From NCBI GenBank assembly GCA_040755715.1, contig JBFLXN010000122.1, positions 1 to 8,448 on the forward strand: 8,448 bases of DNA, in the 5' to 3' direction. Below are positions 5,633-8,448 of this stretch, one piece after another. Under the pieces are notes generated by a model. The model was not told the origin of the DNA. It made no database searches and saw only the letters and a program-made list of their open reading frames with translations. How positions within the stretch are numbered: position 1 is the stretch's first letter; each line of letters opens with the position of its first letter. Both the position numbers and the translations under genes were made by a program. The stretch comes from JBFLXN01 sp040755715 [NCBI: Candidatus Edwardsbacteria bacterium]. Lineage in GTDB: Bacteria > Edwardsbacteria > AC1 > JBFLXN01.

Positions 5633-8448
5633 ATAAAAACGCAAAGGCGCCAATTTTTTTCTTATTCTTTCTTTCAGGATTCTGCGGACTCATTTATGAA
5701 TTAGTCTGGGTGAGACTTCTTACCTTGGTAATGGGGAATACTGCCTTCTCCATAAGCACAGTCCTTACTGTATTCATGGCAGGTCTTGCTTTGGGAAGTT
5801 ATCTGGCAGGTAAATTCACTGATAAATGGACAAAGTTACTATGGATATATGGAATCTTAGAAGGGGGTGTAGGACTTTCCTGCCTGGTTATTCCCCATAT
5901 CATTCAACAGGGGTTCTTGCCGGTATATAAATTCATTTATACGCATTTTAATTTTTCATTTTATGTTTTTAGTTTAATCAGATTTTTACTCTGTGGACTT
6001 GTCTTACTGGTGCCGACAACCCTGATGGGAGCTACCCTTCCCGTATTAAGTAAGGCAGTGGTAAGAGAATATAAAAATCTGGCAAAGAATATTGGATGGC
6101 TATATGGGATAAATACCTTAGGAGCTGTCGCAGGATGTTTTTTAACAGGATTTTTACTTTTATCAAAGTTAGGAGTGAAGGCTACAAACCTCCTGGCAGT
6201 TTTGGGAAATCTCTCAATCTTTATTTCTATTTTTGCCTTCACCTATTTCTCAAAGAAGATATCAAAAGAGGAGAAAAAAGAAAAGATAGTATCTCGGAAA
6301 GAAGAGAAAAAAGAGGGGACATATTTTTATGGTATTTTTCTACTTTTTTCTTTTGCTCTTTCTGGCTTTACGGCGATGGTCTATGAAGTCACCTGGACGA
6401 GAGCACTAGCTCTCATTATAGGACCTACGGTCTATAGTTTTAGTTTGGTGCTTACTTCTTTTCTTTTTGGTCTGGCTTTAGGAAGTATGGTCTTTGCTAG
6501 GTTCTTTGATAGAAAAGCAAATCTTTTTTTGATATTTGGGATAGTGGAGATTCTTATTGCCTTGTTGGCGCTTCTTCTCCTACCCATTTTAGGTCGTTTG
6601 CCCTTTGTAATCGTAGAGATAATCAAAAAATATTACTCTTCTTACAATCTTCTTTTAGTAATAGAATTTCTAATTGTATTTATATTATTGCTCTTTCCGA
6701 CGCTTTTATTTGGTCTTACCTTTCCTTTGGTCGCAAAGATATATGCCACCGAAATGAAAGTATTGGGGAAAAAGATTGGTAATGCCTATGCGGCCAATAC
6801 CATTGGTGCGATTTTGGGTTCCTTTTTTGCTGGTTTCCTTTTTCTACCCTGGCTTGGATTAAAAGGAACGGTGAACTTGGCTATGATAATTAACCTAATT
6901 TTAGGTAGTTTCCTTTTCTTATTAACTCGATTTCGTCTAAAGGAAGTGCTCATTGTCAGTGTAATAGTGATTATATTTATCTTGGGACTTTATTCTATCC
7001 CTCCGTGGGACCAAAAACTTCTTTCCAGTGGTGTGTATAACTATGCATTAAAATGGGAAAACATTGATTTTGAGAAAGAACGAGATAAAATTGAAATTTT
7101 ATACTATAGAGACGGAGCTGGAGCCACTGTTTCAGTGAGAAAGTTAGGGCGATGGCTTTCTCTGCAGATTGATGGAAAGACTGATGCGTCCAATAGAATA
7201 GATATGCAGACGCAAGTTTTCTCAGCGCATCTTCCTTTAATCCTACAATCCCAACCGGAGAATATCTTAATAATTGGACTTGCTTCTGGTGTTACCTTAG
7301 GCTCTACTACCAGATACCGTGAAATAAAAAAGATAGATTGTCTGGAGATTTCACCGGAAGTAGTGGAGGCTTCCCAATATTTCACTGAATATAACTATAA
7401 TGCCCTTGCGGATAATAGAGTAAATCTAAGAATAAACGATGGGAGAAATCATTTATTGTTAACGGAACAAAAATATGATGTAATTATCTCTGAACCGTCA
7501 AATCTCTGGCTGGCCGGGATAGCCACTTTATTTACTTCCGAATTTTTCAATCTGGCAAAAGAAAGACTTAAACCTGGGGGACTCCTCTGTCAGTGGATTC
7601 ATACATATCAGATGTCTTCTCAAAATCTTAAGAACATGTTCTATACATTTCAAAAGATATTTCCTTATACCACCCTATGGATTTCGGATAGAGAGGGTGG
7701 AGATTTACTTCTGATAGGTTCCTCAGAGGAAATTCAAATTGATTGGGAGAGTATTTCGGAAAAACTGCGAGATAAAAAAATAAAAGAAGACCTCTCCCGC
7801 ATTGAAATAAATACTCCAGATGATTTTCTAAAACAGTTTCTGATGGGAGAAAAAGAATTAACAGAGTATGCCAAAGGAGGAAAGATAAATAGTGATGACA
7901 ATGGATTGTTGGAATTTTCTACCCCCAGAGATATTTATGAAAACACTCTGCTAAAAAATCTTTTATTCTTAGGAAACTATCGGGGAGGTCTTTCTTCTCA
8001 ATTGACAAATATATTTCCGGAAAAATTGGAGGAACTGAAAAATCTCCGGGAGGCAAACTGGCATTGCATTTTAGCAAAGCATCAATGGGGAGTCGGAAGA
8101 GACGAAGAGGGAGGAAAAGAATTAAGGATGGCGCTTGAATTCAGTCTGAAAAGAGGAGAAACAGGAAAGAAAATGGCGGTAGAAATTCTAAACCATCTGG
8201 CTGGATTTTACAAAGTAAATAGATGGACTGAAGAAGAGATTAAGGCGCTTGAATTATTAACAAAATTAGATTCCACTAATGTCTTAGCTTATGGTAATTT
8301 AGGGGCGGTCTATTCTACCTTGGGAGAGTGGGGGAAAGCTATAAATGCTTTTGATTATGCAGCCAAATTACAGCCAAATAATATTGATGTTCACCTAAGT
8401 CTTGCTTTCTGTTATGAGACAAAGGGAGATTTCAAAATGGCCAAGAGA
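5629..8448 (+). CDS. Membrane protein fused to spermidine-synthase-like domain and TPR tail (3' end beyond window)
   Basis: There are 940 codons with no stop, cut by the window edge. The start ATG follows GAGGG at a 7-base spacing, and no other start codon of ATG or GTG type lies between it and the in-frame TGA at 5563. Residues ~8-440 are a membrane region made of two homologous halves, probably six helices each: both begin SGF..(L/M).YE..W.R.L.L and have a GLALGS motif (residues ~58-63 and ~281-286). They are joined by a Lys/Glu-rich linker (~208-231), with a further hydrophobic segment at ~447-461. Residues ~485-715 resemble the spermidine synthase (SpeE-like) fold: IGLASG (549-554) at the nucleotide loop, acidic E573 in CLEIS, NDGR (603-606), YDVIISEPSN (616-625), LFTSEFF (634-640) and QWIHTY (655-660). 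This matches the fused MFS/spermidine synthase family. The SEPSN motif replaces the usual Asp-bearing catalytic segment, so aminopropyl transfer is doubtful. Residues ~805-940 are helical with TPR units, the clearest at ~888-921. No polyamine-pathway partner is in the window. Confidence 0.93.
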   Translation, partial: MNKNAKAPIFFLFFLSGFCGLIYELVWVRLLTLVMGNTAFSISTVLTVFMAGLALGSYLAGKFTDKWTKLLWIYGILEGGVGLSCLVIPHIIQQGFLPVYKFIYTHFNFSFYVFSLIRFLLCGLVLLVPTTLMGATLPVLSKAVVREYKNLAKNIGWLYGINTLGAVAGCFLTGFLLLSKLGVKATNLLAVLGNLSIFISIFAFTYFSKKISKEEKKEKIVSRKEEKKEGTYFYGIFLLFSFALSGFTAMVYEVTWTRALALIIGPTVYSFSLVLTSFLFGLALGSMVFARFFDRKANLFLIFGIVEILIALLALLLLPILGRLPFVIVEIIKKYYSSYNLLLVIEFLIVFILLLFPTLLFGLTFPLVAKIYATEMKVLGKKIGNAYAANTIGAILGSFFAGFLFLPWLGLKGTVNLAMIINLILGSFLFLLTRFRLKEVLIVSVIVIIFILGLYSIPPWDQKLLSSGVYNYALKWENIDFEKERDKIEILYYRDGAGATVSVRKLGRWLSLQIDGKTDASNRIDMQTQVFSAHLPLILQSQPENILIIGLASGVTLGSTTRYREIKKIDCLEISPEVVEASQYFTEYNYNALADNRVNLRINDGRNHLLLTEQKYDVIISEPSNLWLAGIATLFTSEFFNLAKERLKPGGLLCQWIHTYQMSSQNLKNMFYTFQKIFPYTTLWISDREGGDLLLIGSSEEIQIDWESISEKLRDKKIKEDLSRIEINTPDDFLKQFLMGEKELTEYAKGGKINSDDNGLLEFSTPRDIYENTLLKNLLFLGNYRGGLSSQLTNIFPEKLEELKNLREANWHCILAKHQWGVGRDEEGGKELRMALEFSLKRGETGKKMAVEILNHLAGFYKVNRWTEEEIKALELLTKLDSTNVLAYGNLGAVYSTLGEWGKAINAFDYAAKLQPNNIDVHLSLAFCYETKGDFKMAKR

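Noticed and set aside
6096-6386. 96-codon open frame inside gene 3
   Set aside because: It is a +1 shadow of the membrane region of gene 3, which has full family motifs in its own frame; no ribosome site or recognisable product.
7104-7385. Reverse-strand open frame across the SpeE-like domain
   Set aside because: It lies opposite conserved motifs of gene 3 and has no supporting start signal or recognisable protein.

Overview
The window holds three genes, all on the + strand, and no RNA gene, CRISPR array, insertion sequence or complete mobile element that I can recognise. Two are complete genes for large secreted, modular beta-rich proteins (156-2855 and 3017-5401). The third (5629 to the right edge) is an open reading frame with no stop, so it is cut by the window end. 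It encodes a multi-pass membrane protein joined to a spermidine-synthase-like Rossmann domain and a TPR tail.

The two secreted proteins end in a FlgD-like Ig domain that opens with N(Y/A)PNPF and finishes in KKM(I/V)L(V/I)R. That type of tail is common in the Bacteroidetes/FCB group and in uncultured lineages such as WOR-3, TA06 and Cloacimonetes, where it is often linked to type IX secretion. Strong AGGAGG ribosome sites, a moderately AT-rich sequence, and short 7- and 8-bp tandem repeats fit an uncultured FCB or WOR-3-like bacterium. This placement is inference from domain style, not from a marker gene.

Layout: 1-155 is a leader with a perfect 9-bp hairpin and a strong Shine-Dalgarno site. 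Gene 1 has a signal peptide, two jelly-roll (MAM-like) domains, a LIVDDD Rossmann-like domain, a fibronectin type III domain and the FlgD-like tail. A 161-bp gap follows, with mutually exclusive hairpins. Gene 2 has a signal peptide, four tandem ~105-residue Ig-like repeats, the same LLIDDD domain and the same tail. The next 227-bp gap holds an 8-bp-period repeat, a long terminator-like hairpin, and a leader with two interleaved inverted repeats reaching into the ribosome site of gene 3.

Genes 1 and 2 look like paralogues built from a shared C-terminal half with different N-terminal halves, probably exported to the cell surface or released. Gene 3 is probably a separate transcription unit. 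Its enzyme domain lacks the usual aminopropyltransferase acidic signature, so its substrate is unknown. The most unusual signals are the interleaved inverted repeats ahead of gene 3, the low-complexity insert inside the sorting domain of gene 1, and the predicted topology of gene 3.
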